A stretch of 64,000 bases of DNA, taken from positions 62,001 to 126,000 of the forward strand of contig NZ_LT965954.1 in assembly GCF_900240995.1 (NCBI RefSeq), given 5' to 3'. The stretch comes from Bacillus sp. Marseille-P3661. GTDB lineage: Bacteria; Bacillota; Bacilli; Bacillales; Bacillaceae_J. The notes beneath the pieces were generated by a model that had not been told where the DNA came from, searched no databases, and was given only the letters and a program-made list of their open reading frames with translations. Below are positions 26,237 to 36,870 of the stretch, one piece after another (the first letter of the stretch is position 1; every line of letters begins with the position of its first letter). The position numbers were made by a program, and so were the translations under genes.

Positions 26237-26323
26237 TGTGATAACTATATCACTTTTCAGCTTAAAATTGAACAAAAACCGAGGTTATCCCACTTAAATT
26301 TTTATAATAAACTTATTTTAAAT

Positions 26324-28681
26324 CTATTGATTTGATACTTCGTCGTTTTTTGATTGAGCAATTAACACAGCACGAGGTTTACTTCCTTCATATGGACCGA
26401 CAATCCCTTTTGCCTCCATTACATCAATTAATCTGGCCGCTCTTGTATAGCCAATACGGAACCGCCTTTGCAACATTGAAACTGAAGCTGTTTGCATTTC
26501 AAGAATCAGTTGAACAGCATCATCAAATAACTCATCATCGACAACAACTTCAGTTTCTTTTTCTTCAGTTGGAATCATTTCCTCTTGATATTGTGCTCTT
26601 TGTTGTGAAATTACATAATCTACAACACTTTCAACTTCCTCGTCTGATAAAAATGCACCTTGAACTCGAATTGGTTTTGAGGCACCGACTGGCAGAAATA
26701 ACATATCTCCTCGACCTAATAGCTTTTCGGCCCCTCCCATATCCAAAATCGTTCTAGAATCGGTAGCGGATGACACACTAAAAGCTATTCTCGATGGAAT
26801 ATTCGCTTTAATGACTCCAGTAATTACATCAACTGATGGTCGCTGAGTAGCAATAATTAAATGTATTCCAGCTGCACGAGCCATTTGGGCTAATCTAGTA
26901 ATAGAATCCTCTACATCACTAGATGCAACCATCATTAAATCAGCAAGCTCATCGACAATTACTACAATAAAAGGTAACTCTGGCTGTTTTTCATTTGTTT
27001 CTTCATTATGTCGCTTAATAAAATCATTATAGCCTTCTATATTACGGGTACCCGTGTGAGAGAATAATTCATATCTTCGCTCCATTTCTGATACAACCTT
27101 TTTAAGAGCTTGTGACGCTTTTTTCGGGTCCGTTACAACTGGTGCTAGCAAATGCGGAATACCGTTATACATATTTAATTCAACCATTTTGGGATCAATC
27201 ATCATCAGCTTTACTTCATGAGGTTTAGCACGCATTAGGATACTAATAATAATGCCATTAATACATACACTTTTCCCACTCCCAGTAGCACCTGCTACAA
27301 GTAGATGTGGCATTTTATTGAGTTCAGCCAAAATAGCGTCGCCTGAGATATCTCTACCTAAACCTACCATAAGTTTAGCTGTAGTATGATTGTTTTTAGA
27401 TTCGATAACTTCCCGTAAAGAAACCATTGCAACCTCTTGGTTTGGAACTTCAATACCAACTGCAGATTTACCAGGTATGGGAGCTTCTATGCGGATATCT
27501 TTAGCCGCTAAAGCCAATGCCAAATCATCGCTTAAACTTACTATTTTACTTACCTTAACCCCAACATCAGGATGAACTTCATACTTTGTTACAGCTGGAC
27601 CTAAATGAACCTTTTTTATTTTTGCTTTTACACCAAAACTTTGAAAGGTTTTCTCTAGTTTTTGCGCATTGAGTGTAATTAATTTCTTTTCATGATTTTG
27701 AGCATTATGTAAAGGCCTTTTTAATAATTCATAGGAAGGTAATTGGTAATCTTCATTTGCAACTTCAGTAAACGAAATTGAAACAGTTGAATCACTAGTT
27801 TCTGGCTCTGCGACATGACTTTTTTGTTCTTTCTCCTTAACATTGTTACGGTGAACAGGTTCTTCTGAAAGAGCATCATTACTAGCAACATCTACAAAGT
27901 TTGAAATGACCGGCTCTACATTCTCCTCATAGTTATCGGCAAGATCAACTTCAATTATATTTTCCTCATCACTATCACGAACTTCACTCGTTGACTTTTG
28001 TTTTTGTTGTTTCTTCACTCTTTGTTTTTCTTTTCTAGCAGCTGCCCATGTTTTCATATCATTATTAAATCCGATAAACTGACTCTTTGAAAAATGAATA
28101 ATAGCAGACATAATTTTAGTGAAAATATTTTGGAGTGATAGTTCTGTAAGTAGAACAAACCCCATTAAAATAAGGAATATAAAAATAATTTTCGTACCTA
28201 TTGAATTAAATAAAAAGTATGATATTGCAAATAGGATTGCCCCAACCATTCCACCACCTAGGTTTTGAGGTTCACCACCTTTAACCTCTCCCCAATATTG
28301 ACTCCATGTATTTAGGATTACGGAAGGATTGCCCAATGCAGCATGGTTTGCTATGGCCTCAAATAATTCAACATGTGTTATCAATAATAAAGCTGCTGTA
28401 ATAGTATACACACCCGCAAGCCGTCTAGTTATTACAGGTGGCCAAGCCCTCTTTACGATTAAATAAAGAGCTAGACAAATAAGTCCAACTAATAATAACT
28501 TATGCCATTCACCAAAAAAGAATCGTGAGAGTAATATAAAAGCATTTCCAACTGCACCACCGATTTCGGCAATTGCAATGGTTGTAATCGCTAATAGTGC
28601 AAGTCCACCTAATTCAAAGGAGAGTACCTTTTTCCAATCCCCAATCTTCTTATCTGACTGTTTTTTCTTCGACTTCGCCAT
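26324..28681 (-). CDS. spoIIIE: DNA translocase SpoIIIE (FtsK/SpoIIIE family)
   Basis: This 785-residue septal DNA pump has four hydrophobic membrane segments within the first 180 residues. A charged linker extends to about 330. The motor domain has Walker [10 protein letters not shown] near 465 and Walker [14 protein letters not shown] near 565. The C-terminal gamma winged-helix domain ([28 protein letters not shown]) would read DNA polarity. The protein moves the forespore chromosome through the sporulation septum. The length matches B. subtilis SpoIIIE (about 789) and the location next to tepA is conserved. Confidence 0.94.
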   Translation of the reverse strand: MAKSKKKQSDKKIGDWKKVLSFELGGLALLAITTIAIAEIGGAVGNAFILLSRFFFGEWHKLLLVGLICLALYLIVKRAWPPVITRRLAGVYTITAALLLITHVELFEAIANHAALGNPSVILNTWSQYWGEVKGGEPQNLGGGMVGAILFAISYFLFNSIGTKIIFIFLILMGFVLLTELSLQNIFTKIMSAIIHFSKSQFIGFNNDMKTWAAARKEKQRVKKQQKQKSTSEVRDSDEENIIEVDLADNYEENVEPVISNFVDVASNDALSEEPVHRNNVKEKEQKSHVAEPETSDSTVSISFTEVANEDYQLPSYELLKRPLHNAQNHEKKLITLNAQKLEKTFQSFGVKAKIKKVHLGPAVTKYEVHPDVGVKVSKIVSLSDDLALALAAKDIRIEAPIPGKSAVGIEVPNQEVAMVSLREVIESKNNHTTAKLMVGLGRDISGDAILAELNKMPHLLVAGATGSGKSVCINGIIISILMRAKPHEVKLMMIDPKMVELNMYNGIPHLLAPVVTDPKKASQALKKVVSEMERRYELFSHTGTRNIEGYNDFIKRHNEETNEKQPELPFIVVIVDELADLMMVASSDVEDSITRLAQMARAAGIHLIIATQRPSVDVITGVIKANIPSRIAFSVSSATDSRTILDMGGAEKLLGRGDMLFLPVGASKPIRVQGAFLSDEEVESVVDYVISQQRAQYQEEMIPTEEKETEVVVDDELFDDAVQLILEMQTASVSMLQRRFRIGYTRAARLIDVMEAKGIVGPYEGSKPRAVLIAQSKNDEVSNQ

Positions 28682-28706
28682 TCTTTCACCTCACTAGACT
28701 AACCAA

Positions 28707-28731
28707 CAAAAGCAGCCGAGTAGGCTGCTTT
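28707..28731 (-). terminator. Rho-independent terminator of tepA-ylzJ
   Basis: A stem AAAGCAGCC / GGCTGCTTT with a 5-nt loop is followed by TTGTTGG on the minus strand. It lies between ylzJ and spoIIIE. Confidence 0.75.
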
Positions 28732-28780
28732 ATCATATTCCTATTTATTATATCATAAGGTGAAGTATATAGCCTATTTA

Positions 28781-29002
28781 TTAAAAATATGGCTTAAGTG
28801 ATAGAATAGCACCTGGTTGATAGCTTGCATTTAAATAATCGTTAGGATTTGTACTTAACAACTGAACAACTCTACATTGTTGACTAGAAATTTGCTCTAC
28901 TACTAACGATAATCCATTCATTTCAATTGTTGACTGACTCATATTAGTATTGTCTTCCGACTGAAAGATGAGCTCTTGGGGCATTGTCGTATACAATATC
29001 AT
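28781..29002 (-). CDS. ylzJ: YlzJ-like protein
   Basis: This 73-residue protein of the YlzJ-like family starts [10 protein letters not shown] and contains [14 protein letters not shown], as in B. subtilis YlzJ. Its start overlaps the tepA stop by 4 nt, suggesting translational coupling and co-transcription. Function is unknown. The family and position are conserved among Bacillaceae. Confidence 0.85.
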   Translation of the reverse strand: MILYTTMPQELIFQSEDNTNMSQSTIEMNGLSLVVEQISSQQCRVVQLLSTNPNDYLNASYQPGAILSLKPYF

Positions 29003-29769
29003 TGAAGCAAGTCTCCTTGATTATTATTACTTTGTTTATTTTGTTCAATTAACTCGTTTAATTTTGCAATTGCCTGACCTACACCACCAACTTCATCAAT
29101 TAGTCCATATTTCACCGCATCTCTTCCTACAACGTTTGTTCCAATATCACGTGTTAAGTTACCTTTTGATAACATTAATTCCTTAAATCTATCTTCTGTA
29201 ATATTAGAATGTGCAGTAACAAACTGTACTACACGATCTTGCATTTTATCTAAGTATTCAAATGTTTGAGGAACACCAATAACTAAACCTGTCAAACGAA
29301 CTGGATGAATTGTCATTGTAGCCGTTTCTGCAATATAACTATAATCAGCGCTGACTGCAATTGGAACACCAATTGAGTGCCCTCCACCTAAGACAATAGA
29401 TACTGTCGGTTTAGATAAAGATGCAATCATTTCTGAAATAGCTAAACCTGCTTCAACATCGCCACCTACAGTATTCAAAATAATTAATAAACCTTCAATT
29501 TTTGGATTTTGTTCGATTGCCACAATTTGTGGTATTAAATGCTCATATTTCGTTGTTTTATTTTGTGGTGGTAATTGCATATGACCTTCAATTTGTCCAA
29601 CAATCGTTAAACAATGGATATTAGATTCTTGTCCCATTTGGGGTACATTCGTTTGACCTAGCTGCTGAATTTTATCTACTAATGATTCCTTTACATCCTT
29701 CTTTTCTTGATCTTGATCTTGGTCTTGTTCAGACTGTGTAAAGAACTGTCTTACATCAAAATTAGACAT
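28999..29769 (-). CDS. tepA: ClpP-like protease TepA (translocation-enhancing protein)
   Basis: This 256-residue ClpP/crotonase-fold protein has a probable nucleophile Ser in [12 protein letters not shown] and a His in [10 protein letters not shown], as in the ClpP-type serine proteases. Its N terminus is charged and Gln/Asp-rich. TepA has been linked to protein secretion and to degradation of small acid-soluble spore proteins in B. subtilis. The ATG at 29769 follows AAAGGAG. An in-frame ATG at 29814 gives an unconserved extension. Confidence 0.88.
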   Translation of the reverse strand: MSNFDVRQFFTQSEQDQDQDQEKKDVKESLVDKIQQLGQTNVPQMGQESNIHCLTIVGQIEGHMQLPPQNKTTKYEHLIPQIVAIEQNPKIEGLLIILNTVGGDVEAGLAISEMIASLSKPTVSIVLGGGHSIGVPIAVSADYSYIAETATMTIHPVRLTGLVIGVPQTFEYLDKMQDRVVQFVTAHSNITEDRFKELMLSKGNLTRDIGTNVVGRDAVKYGLIDEVGGVGQAIAKLNELIEQNKQSNNNQGDLLQ

Positions 29770-29935
29770 GTTGGAGCTCCTTTCATTCAAATCTAACATT
29801 AGTATGAATCCCAATTGAGTTTTTAATTCTAATAATTGAACAAAACGAAACCGTGATAAGTATTAAGACATCAGTAAATTTATTTTAATTGAAGAAATAA
29901 TATAAGCACTTCATTTGCCGATATTTCTAAAATAT

Positions 29936-29962
29936 AAAAAGCCAACCCATTATGAGTTGACT
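29936..29962 (-). terminator. Rho-independent terminator of rnjB
   Basis: An 8-bp stem with two G-U pairs (GTCAACTC / GGGTTGGC) is followed by TTTTTATATTTT on the minus strand, 8 nt after the rnjB stop. Confidence 0.75.
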
Positions 29963-29969
29963 TCTATTC

Positions 29970-31637
29970 TTATATTTCCATTATAATTGGTAAGATCATT
30001 GGTCTTCTTTTAGTTTTTTCAAATAAAAAGTGACTAAGCGATTCGCGAATACCTGTTTTTAAAGTTGACCAATCAATGACTTGATCCTTCATATTTTTAA
30101 GAATAATTTGCTGTACCATTTCGGTGGACTGTTGAAATAATTCCTCAGATTCACGGACATATACAAATCCTCTAGATAAAATCTCTGGTCCTGAGACAAT
30201 TAGATTTTTTTCTTTTGATAATGTAACAACAACAATTAGAATACCATCTTGTGATAATAAGCGACGATCTCTCAATACAATGTTACCGATATCACCTATT
30301 CCTAATCCGTCTATCAGAACATTTCCAGCCGGAATTTTACCCGCAAGCCTGCCTTGATTATTTTTAAACTCAAGAACATCTCCGTTTTCCATGAGGAAAA
30401 TTTGATCTGGATCCATTCCAGTTGTTTCAGCTATTTTCGCGTGTGCTTTTTGCATTTTATATTCCCCATGTATTGGCATTAGATATTGGGGGTTCAATAT
30501 CGTAATCATCATCTTCAATTCTTCTTGACTTCCATGACCTGAAACGTGGATCTTTTTTTGATTGTAGATGACTTTAGCACCAGCACGGAACAAGGCATCA
30601 ATAGTTTTAGATACGATCTTTTCATTTCCTGGAATCGGGCTAGCTGCAATCATAACTGTATCGCCATTCTTAATCGAAATAGGCTTATTCGATTTTTGAA
30701 CTAACTTGGATAGTGCTGCTATAGGTTCACCATGTGCTCCAGAAGTCAAAACAGCTATCTGCTGATCCTGCCATTTTTCAATTTCCGAAATAGAAATTAG
30801 TACGTTTTCAGGAACATGTAAATAACCGAGTTCCATAGCAATATTGAACACTTTTAACATACTAGAACCTAAAATCGCAACTTTCCTATTCGTTAAAACA
30901 GCAGCGTCGATAATTTGTTGGACACGATGAACATTGGTTGCAAACGTCGCTATAATTATTCGCCCATTTGCTGTAGAAAAGGAATCACAAATTTCGTTTC
31001 CTACAGCACTTTCTGAGTCCGTTATTCCAGGTACCTCAGCGTTAGTACTATCAGAAAGTAAACAAAGTACTCCCTCTTGGCCTATAGCTGACATTTTATA
31101 ATAGTCAGGTTTGATTCCGTCTACCGGTGTTGGATCCATTTTAAAATCACCCGTATGGACAACTACCCCTTGTTCTGTATGTATACAAATGCCAACAGAA
31201 TCAGGTATACTATGGGTTGTTCTAAAGAATGATACTGTTGCGTACTCATATTCTAATGTTGATTCTGAGTCAATCTCACAAAGGTTTTCACTCGAAACAC
31301 CCGCATCATTAAATCTATCAGAAACTAAACCGAGCGTTAGTTTGGTACCATAGATAGAAATATTACGTAATTTTTGAAGTACATAAGAAAGAGAACCAAT
31401 ATGGTCTTCATGGCCATGAGTTAGAAAAATCCCCACGATCCGATGTCTATTCTCAACTAAATACGAAATATCAGGAATTACAAAATCAATCCCAAGCATT
31501 TCATCTTCAGGGAATTTCAATCCAGCATCAATAACATATATTTCAGGACCTACTTCAATTACATACATGTTTTTGCCGATTTCTCCTAGTCCTCCAAGTG
31601 CAAAAATTTTAACTGGATTCGTTTCTTTCTTTAACAA
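29970..31637 (-). CDS. rnjB: Ribonuclease J (RNase J2 by position)
   Basis: This 555-residue metallo-beta-lactamase/beta-CASP ribonuclease has the catalytic HGHEDHIG motif near residues 75-82, HTGDFKMDP near 160-168 and SGHGSQEEL in the C-terminal half. RNase J enzymes have 5'-3' exo- and endonucleolytic activity on RNA and form a J1/J2 complex. The length and the location between tepA and dapA match rnjB (formerly ymfA) of B. subtilis. The metal motif is fully canonical, so it could be catalytically competent in its own right. Assignment as J2 rests on synteny. Confidence 0.87.
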   Translation of the reverse strand: MLKKETNPVKIFALGGLGEIGKNMYVIEVGPEIYVIDAGLKFPEDEMLGIDFVIPDISYLVENRHRIVGIFLTHGHEDHIGSLSYVLQKLRNISIYGTKLTLGLVSDRFNDAGVSSENLCEIDSESTLEYEYATVSFFRTTHSIPDSVGICIHTEQGVVVHTGDFKMDPTPVDGIKPDYYKMSAIGQEGVLCLLSDSTNAEVPGITDSESAVGNEICDSFSTANGRIIIATFATNVHRVQQIIDAAVLTNRKVAILGSSMLKVFNIAMELGYLHVPENVLISISEIEKWQDQQIAVLTSGAHGEPIAALSKLVQKSNKPISIKNGDTVMIAASPIPGNEKIVSKTIDALFRAGAKVIYNQKKIHVSGHGSQEELKMMITILNPQYLMPIHGEYKMQKAHAKIAETTGMDPDQIFLMENGDVLEFKNNQGRLAGKIPAGNVLIDGLGIGDIGNIVLRDRRLLSQDGILIVVVTLSKEKNLIVSGPEILSRGFVYVRESEELFQQSTEMVQQIILKNMKDQVIDWSTLKTGIRESLSHFLFEKTKRRPMILPIIMEI

Positions 31638-31691
31638 TGATAAATCCTCCTATATTTAATTATTAGAACCCGCTCATAGTCACTTGAGACT

Positions 31692-31721
31692 ATTATAACT
31701 TAACAAATAAATGGAAGACAA
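31692..31721 (-). promoter_or_regulatory. Probable sigma-A promoter of rnjB
   Basis: On the minus strand, TTGTCT (31721-31716) and a perfect TATAAT (31697-31692) are separated by 18 bp, about 55 nt upstream of the rnjB start and downstream of the dapA terminator. Confidence 0.55.
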
Positions 31722-31819
31722 GAACAATTACAATGGAATGAAAAAGCGCTCACAAATTCCCAGATATTTATAGGCTCAATTACACACCCCATATTAGAAA
31801 AATGTATTCCTTACATAAA

Positions 31820-31848
31820 TAAAAACGAGCTCCAAATTGAACTCGTTT
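31820..31848 (-). terminator. Rho-independent terminator of the asd-dapG-dapA cluster
   Basis: A stem AAACGAGTTC / GAGCTCGTTT with a small loop is followed by TTATTTATG on the minus strand, about 28 nt after the dapA stop. Confidence 0.8.
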
Positions 31849-31876
31849 GCGCTAAAATATGAATCTGTTTCAACCA

Positions 31877-32758
31877 TTATTTGATTTGTTTTAATATGTC
31901 TTTTAAGATATGTGCCTTTTCTTCCTCAAATGGCACTAATGGTAAGCGAACTGAACCTACATCAATTCCTTTTAACTGTACTGCATATTTAATAGGCACA
32001 GGATTAGGTGACATGAAAATTCCTTTCATAAATGGATACAATTGTTGATGTTTCTTAGATGCTGCAATAACATCACCATTTAGGAAAAGATTAATCATTT
32101 CCTGCATTTCTTTCCCTATTACATGTGAAGCAACCGAGATTACCCCTTTACCACCTATCGATAATACTGGTAAAGTAACACCATCATCACCGCTATATAA
32201 ATGAAAATCATCAGCAGTTCGGTTAATAATTTCCGTCATACTTCCTAAATCACCTGTTGCATCTTTTACAGCTATAATATTATCTATCTTTGAAAGCCTT
32301 ACAACAGTCTCCACAGAAATATTCACTACGGAACGTCCTGGGATATTATAAAGCATGATCGGAAGACTAGTGCTAGCGGCAATAGTTTTAAAATGCTCAT
32401 ACAACCCAGCTTGATCAGGTTTATTATAATAGGGTGCAACCAGCATAACTGCATCACAACCAACAGCTTCCGCTTTTTTTGTTAATTCAACGGATGCAGC
32501 TGTATTATTGCTCCCAGTACCCGCTACGACAGGTACGCGACCATTTACGATTTGGACTACGTGTTTAAATAGAGCAACTTTTTCATCGGTTGATAGGGTT
32601 GGCGATTCTCCAGTTGTTCCTGCAACAATAAGTGAATCAGTTCCATTATCGATTAAGTAATTGACTAATGCTGATGTTTGCTGAAAATTAATATTCCCAC
32701 TATCATCAAAAGGAGTCACCATCGCTGTACCTATACGACCAAAATCCATTTTGTTCAA
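31877..32758 (-). CDS. dapA: 4-hydroxy-tetrahydrodipicolinate synthase
   Basis: This 293-residue Schiff-base aldolase condenses pyruvate with aspartate semialdehyde. The product feeds lysine and meso-diaminopimelate synthesis and, in the mother cell, dipicolinic acid. Motifs seen are GTTGESPTLS near 47-56, the Tyr in LYNIPGRS near 136-143, and the Schiff-base Lys in IIAVKDATGD near 163-172. It follows dapG by 35 nt in the conserved spoVFA-spoVFB-asd-dapG-dapA order. Confidence 0.95.
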   Translation of the reverse strand: MNKMDFGRIGTAMVTPFDDSGNINFQQTSALVNYLIDNGTDSLIVAGTTGESPTLSTDEKVALFKHVVQIVNGRVPVVAGTGSNNTAASVELTKKAEAVGCDAVMLVAPYYNKPDQAGLYEHFKTIAASTSLPIMLYNIPGRSVVNISVETVVRLSKIDNIIAVKDATGDLGSMTEIINRTADDFHLYSGDDGVTLPVLSIGGKGVISVASHVIGKEMQEMINLFLNGDVIAASKKHQQLYPFMKGIFMSPNPVPIKYAVQLKGIDVGSVRLPLVPFEEEKAHILKDILKQIK

Positions 32759-32793
32759 CCCCTTATAAAATCTTCATATTCCATATGATTAAC

Positions 32794-34005
32794 TTAATTT
32801 ATATCTAGTCGAAATTCCTTGTGTAAAGAGTTAACGGCCAAAGCCATATCACTTTCATTAACCAAAACCCATATTGTTGTATGACTATCCGCTGATTGAA
32901 GAATTTGTATACCTTCCTGTGAAAGAGCATTTACTATTTTGGCTGTTACACCAGGGACCCCAGTCATTCCAGCGCCAACTGCAGATACTTTAGCGCAATT
33001 CCTAATTACGCTAGGATCGTATCCAAGACCTCTCAATACTTCAATTGCACGGTCTGTCTTATTATCCATCACCGTGTATACTATCGATGATGGTGAGATA
33101 TTAATAAAATCTACACTTATTTTGGCCTGTGCCATCGCTTTAAAAACTTCGGATTGGATATTGTAATAGCCCTTTTTCGTAGTAACAGTAATTTGTGAAA
33201 TGTTGGGAACATGTGCAATACCGGTTACTACTCTTTCATTAATATCGCTTCCTTTATTTTCTTTAACAACTGACGTTACTAATGTACCTGGAGAGTCTGA
33301 ATAAGTGGATCTAACACGTAATGGGATTTTGGCTTGCATTGCGATTTCAACCGCTCGAGGATGAATGACTTTTGCTCCTTGGTGGGCTAAGTTACATATT
33401 TCATTATATGTGACAACTGATAGTGGGCGTGCGTTTTCAACAATTCGAGGGTCAGCGGTCATTACACCTTCTACATCCGTGAAAATATCAATATATTCTG
33501 CGTTTAATGCAACGCCAAGAGCAGATGCTGATGTATCACTGCCACCTCTGCCTAAAGTAGTAATTTCTCCACTTTTTGACATTCCTTGGAAGCCTGCAAC
33601 TACAACTACATCATGTGTCTCTAATTCTTCTAATAAACGTTCGCATTTCATTTCTATAATTTTGGCATTCGTATGTTCGTCATTTGTACGAAAGCCTGCT
33701 TGTGAACCAGTTAACGCCATTGAGCAGAAACCAGAAACATTTATTAAATTAGAAAAAACAATAGCTGATATTGTTTCACCGCAAGATAATAATAAATCTT
33801 GCTCTCGATTACTTATTTTCGATAAGTCAACTAGACTGAGTAACGAATCAGTAGCATATGGATCGCCTTTTCTCCCCATTGCTGATACAACAACTACAAC
33901 CTTGTAACCTTCTTTAACAGCTCTTTGAACATGGGAAAGTGCTCGAAGTCTGCTTTTTTCGTCCTTTACCGAAGTTCCACCAAATTTTTGGACGATGATC
34001 TTCAT
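32794..34005 (-). CDS. dapG: Aspartate kinase I (diaminopimelate-sensitive type)
   Basis: This 403-residue aspartokinase starts MKIIVQKFGGTSV, the amino-acid-kinase signature. It has GRGGSDTSA near 155-163 and two C-terminal ACT domains (about 265-330 and 340-400). It phosphorylates aspartate as the first step of the Asp pathway; in B. subtilis the dapG isozyme is inhibited by diaminopimelate. The cluster context (dipicolinate and lysine genes) supports dapG rather than lysC. GAGGTGTC precedes the ATG. Confidence 0.93.
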   Translation of the reverse strand: MKIIVQKFGGTSVKDEKSRLRALSHVQRAVKEGYKVVVVVSAMGRKGDPYATDSLLSLVDLSKISNREQDLLLSCGETISAIVFSNLINVSGFCSMALTGSQAGFRTNDEHTNAKIIEMKCERLLEELETHDVVVVAGFQGMSKSGEITTLGRGGSDTSASALGVALNAEYIDIFTDVEGVMTADPRIVENARPLSVVTYNEICNLAHQGAKVIHPRAVEIAMQAKIPLRVRSTYSDSPGTLVTSVVKENKGSDINERVVTGIAHVPNISQITVTTKKGYYNIQSEVFKAMAQAKISVDFINISPSSIVYTVMDNKTDRAIEVLRGLGYDPSVIRNCAKVSAVGAGMTGVPGVTAKIVNALSQEGIQILQSADSHTTIWVLVNESDMALAVNSLHKEFRLDIN

Positions 34006-34035
34006 GAAGACACCTCTTCTAATGTTAAATCACAT

Positions 34036-34070
34036 AAACATTCTTCCCCTAATATAGGGGAAGAATGTTT
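34036..34070 (-). terminator. Stable intercistronic stem-loop between asd and dapG
   Basis: A perfect 14-bp stem (AAACATTCTTCCCC / GGGGAAGAATGTTT) with a 7-nt loop lies 10 nt after the asd stop. On the minus strand the following bases (ATGTGATTT) make a poor U tract, so it may be a leaky terminator or an mRNA processing/stability element. Confidence 0.5.
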
Positions 34071-34080
34071 GGATTTACTC

Positions 34081-35130
34081 TTATTTAAGAATATTTAATG
34101 ATAATAAGCGTTCTGCAATTTGTACTGAATTCCAAGCAGCTCCCTTTAATAAGTTGTCAGAGACAATCCACATATGGAAACCTTTTTCGTTGTCAAGGTC
34201 CTTGCGAATACGACCCACAAATGTATCTAATTTGCCTGCAGCCGTAACCGCCATCGGGTAAATTTGTTCTTCAGGTTGATCTTGTAAAACAATTCCTTCC
34301 GATTGAGCAAGAAGATCTTTTAGTTCTTGCACTGTTACACCTTCTTTTTCAACTTCCACATACACAGACTCAGAATGACCAAATTCTACTGGTATTCTTA
34401 CGCATGTTGCTGCAACGGATAACTCCGGCATATGCATAATTTTCTTAGTTTCATTGATCATTTTCATTTCTTCAAAGGTATAACCGTTTTCTTGAAATTT
34501 ATCAATTTGTGGAACAGCATTAAATGCAATTTGGTAATGTTTTTTATCTGCACCACATGGTAAAATTTCCGGAGTGAACTCGTCACCGTTTAAAACTGCT
34601 TGAGTTTGATCTTTCATTTCTTGAATAGCTTTTGCACCTGCTCCAGATACTGCTTGATACGTTGAAACAATTACTTTCTTTAATCCAAATGCTTTTCTAA
34701 TCGGTTCAAGTGCAACCACCATTTGAATAGTTGAGCAGTTTGGATTAGCAATTATGCCTTTATGTTGATGAATATCGTTTTCATTTACTTCAGGTACTAC
34801 TAATGGTACTTCTGGGTCCATACGAAAAGCACTTGTATTATCGATACAAATAGCTCCTCTTTTTGCTGCTTCTGGTGCTAACTGTTTTGATACAGAGCCA
34901 CCTGCACTGAATAAGGCGATGTCAACACCTTCAAAACTTTCTGGCGTTGCAGCCTGCACAACTACTTCTTCCCCTTTAAACAATAACTTTTTCCCAGCTG
35001 ATCTTTCAGAGGATAATAAAGTTAATTTAGAAATTGGGAAGTTTCTTTGCTCTAATGTTGCCATCATTTTTTCCCCTACTGCACCTGTTGCTCCTACTAC
35101 TGCTACATGATATCCTTTTACATTTGTCAT
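34081..35130 (-). CDS. asd: Aspartate-semialdehyde dehydrogenase
   Basis: This 349-residue NADPH enzyme reduces aspartyl phosphate to aspartate semialdehyde. It has the nucleotide motif [12 protein letters not shown] near 11-22, the catalytic Cys in [10 protein letters not shown] near 128-137, and the conserved [14 protein letters not shown] with its catalytic His near 250. It lies between spoVFB and dapG as in B. subtilis. AAGGAG precedes the ATG. A short AT-rich terminator and a possible promoter separate it from spoVFB. Confidence 0.95.
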   Translation of the reverse strand: MTNVKGYHVAVVGATGAVGEKMMATLEQRNFPISKLTLLSSERSAGKKLLFKGEEVVVQAATPESFEGVDIALFSAGGSVSKQLAPEAAKRGAICIDNTSAFRMDPEVPLVVPEVNENDIHQHKGIIANPNCSTIQMVVALEPIRKAFGLKKVIVSTYQAVSGAGAKAIQEMKDQTQAVLNGDEFTPEILPCGADKKHYQIAFNAVPQIDKFQENGYTFEEMKMINETKKIMHMPELSVAATCVRIPVEFGHSESVYVEVEKEGVTVQELKDLLAQSEGIVLQDQPEEQIYPMAVTAAGKLDTFVGRIRKDLDNEKGFHMWIVSDNLLKGAAWNSVQIAERLLSLNILK

Positions 35131-35230
35131 TCTTTTTCTCCTTCCCTACGAATACATTTATTAATGGATCTATTGTGCTAATTTTGTAAAAATGAAGTTC
35201 TTCTTTCTCCTCATTTATACGTTAGAAATT

Positions 35231-35284
35231 ATTTTAACATATTCTAGTATTAAAAAAAGAGAAGATTTAGAATTTAAATCTTTA
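35231..35284 (-). promoter_or_regulatory. AT-rich terminator after spoVFB and possible asd promoter
   Basis: On the minus strand, AAGATTTA / TAAATCTT forms an 8-bp stem (loop AATTC) followed by CTCTTTTTTT, a weak-stem terminator. It is followed at 35236-35231 by TAAAAT preceded by TG, an extended -10-like element. No convincing -35 is seen. Confidence 0.45.
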
Positions 35285-35311
35285 ATAAGTTTATTTTAAC
35301 AGAAGTTCAAA

Positions 35312-35911
35312 TTATTCTCCATCACGAAATCTTTCAATTAGGACTGGTTGTAGTTGATAACCTTTTATTGCTGCTTCTACTGTATCTATTAATGAATCCA
35401 TTCGCGCTACAATAGAATTTGGTTTTACATGGGGATCATCTTGGCCAAACGGGATAAAGTAAATATTTTTAGTTGACATTAACTTCATTAAATTAGCACC
35501 ATTTAACCCAAGTGCATCATTTGTTGAAATTCCAAGCACAACAGGTTTTAAGTTTCGAAGTGTAGCCTTTGCCGCCATTAAAACAGGGGAATCTGTTAAT
35601 GCATTCGCAAAGCGGCTCATTGAGTTTCCTGTCATCGGCGCAATTACCATACAATCCAATGGGAATTTTGGACCTAGTGGTTCAGCACCTACAATAGAAT
35701 CAATAACTTTATTACCAGTTATTTCTTCTATTTTTTTAACCCAGTCTTCCCCATTTCCAAATCTTGTAGTTGTATTTTTTACATTGAAGGTAACTACTGG
35801 AACAACTTCAGCTCCGGCGTTTACCAATTTTTCAATTTGCGGTACCGTAGCTTCATACGTGCAATGTGAACCTGTGATCCCAAATCCAATACGTTTGCCT
35901 TTTAATGTCAT
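35312..35911 (-). CDS. spoVFB: Dipicolinate synthase subunit B
   Basis: This 199-residue flavoprotein-like subunit of dipicolinic acid synthase starts MTLKGKRIGFGITGSHCTYE. It has the flavin-binding APMTGNSMSRFANALTDSPV region characteristic of the family. With SpoVFA it converts dihydroxy-tetrahydrodipicolinate to dipicolinate in the mother cell, for spore core dehydration. It overlaps the spoVFA stop by 4 nt, indicating translational coupling. Confidence 0.95.
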   Translation of the reverse strand: MTLKGKRIGFGITGSHCTYEATVPQIEKLVNAGAEVVPVVTFNVKNTTTRFGNGEDWVKKIEEITGNKVIDSIVGAEPLGPKFPLDCMVIAPMTGNSMSRFANALTDSPVLMAAKATLRNLKPVVLGISTNDALGLNGANLMKLMSTKNIYFIPFGQDDPHVKPNSIVARMDSLIDTVEAAIKGYQLQPVLIERFRDGE

Positions 35912-36816
35912 TGTTTTTTCCCCTTCCCTTGTTGTAACTGTTCATTAAGCAATTGAGAAATGACATTGGCCACAATTTGACCTGCCGTTTTAGGAGCTAC
36001 AATCCCAGGCAATCCTGGAGCAAGTAAAGCCTTTATTCCACGTTTCTCTGCATATCGAAAATCAGTACCACCAGGTTTAGAAGCTAAGTCGATAATGAGT
36101 GTGTGTACAGGCATTTTAGAAATGACGCCAGCCGTTAAAATTAAAACAGGTACAGTATTGATTACAATATCTGTATCGCTAACCTCATTTGCTAAGTCTG
36201 ATAAATAAAATGCTTTTAAACCCATCTCTGTTATTCTTGCAATGTCTTTTGATTTTCTAGCTCCAACCTTAACGTTTGCCCCTAAACAAGAAAATGTTCG
36301 GGCAAGTGACATGCCTGTTCTTCCAAGACCTAAAATAACAATATCAGAACCATGAATTGTCACATCCGTATTTTGAATGACCATCATAATCGTACCTTCA
36401 ACCGTAGGGATTGAATTGAATATTGCCACATCATCTCGTTCAAACAGTTTAATTAACTGTCTATTCGTATTTGAAATAATTGTATCTAAATATTGATTAC
36501 TAACCCCAGAGAAAACCATACAATGTTCAGGAGTATCTCTAAGCATTTCTTCAGTCAGTACAATTTTTTCATTTGAAAAGATTGTTTCGATCTCTCCGGC
36601 TAACCCAGTCCCTGGAATTGGTAATATCACTGCATCACATTCCGAGAAATCTACTTCATCTATTTCTTTTTTTGATGCTCCTGAAAATGTATGATCTAAC
36701 TGATCAAAACCGACTAAAGATAGCTTTGCATCTAATTCTGTTAATTTGCGTATAACCTCTAATTGACGGGCGTCTCCACCGATTACTGCAATATGCAAAC
36801 CTGTTAACATGACCAT
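35908..36816 (-). CDS. spoVFA: Dipicolinate synthase subunit A
   Basis: This protein of 300-302 residues matches B. subtilis SpoVFA (DpaA). It shows an N-terminal GGDARQLEVIRKL, a Rossmann NAD(P) motif VILGLGRTGMSLAR near 158-171, and a conserved LLAPGLPGIVAPKTAGQI C-terminal segment. It is the catalytic dehydrogenase partner of SpoVFB. Two starts are possible, ATG at 36816 (good spacing to AAGGTGATC) or ATG at 36810 (the family start MLTGL). The unit appears to have its own promoter region. Confidence 0.95.
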   Translation of the reverse strand: MVMLTGLHIAVIGGDARQLEVIRKLTELDAKLSLVGFDQLDHTFSGASKKEIDEVDFSECDAVILPIPGTGLAGEIETIFSNEKIVLTEEMLRDTPEHCMVFSGVSNQYLDTIISNTNRQLIKLFERDDVAIFNSIPTVEGTIMMVIQNTDVTIHGSDIVILGLGRTGMSLARTFSCLGANVKVGARKSKDIARITEMGLKAFYLSDLANEVSDTDIVINTVPVLILTAGVISKMPVHTLIIDLASKPGGTDFRYAEKRGIKALLAPGLPGIVAPKTAGQIVANVISQLLNEQLQQGKGKKQ

Positions 36817-36870
36817 TGATCACCTTCTTATCTAAACTCACCATAAATAGTCTAACTTTTAATCCTTAAA

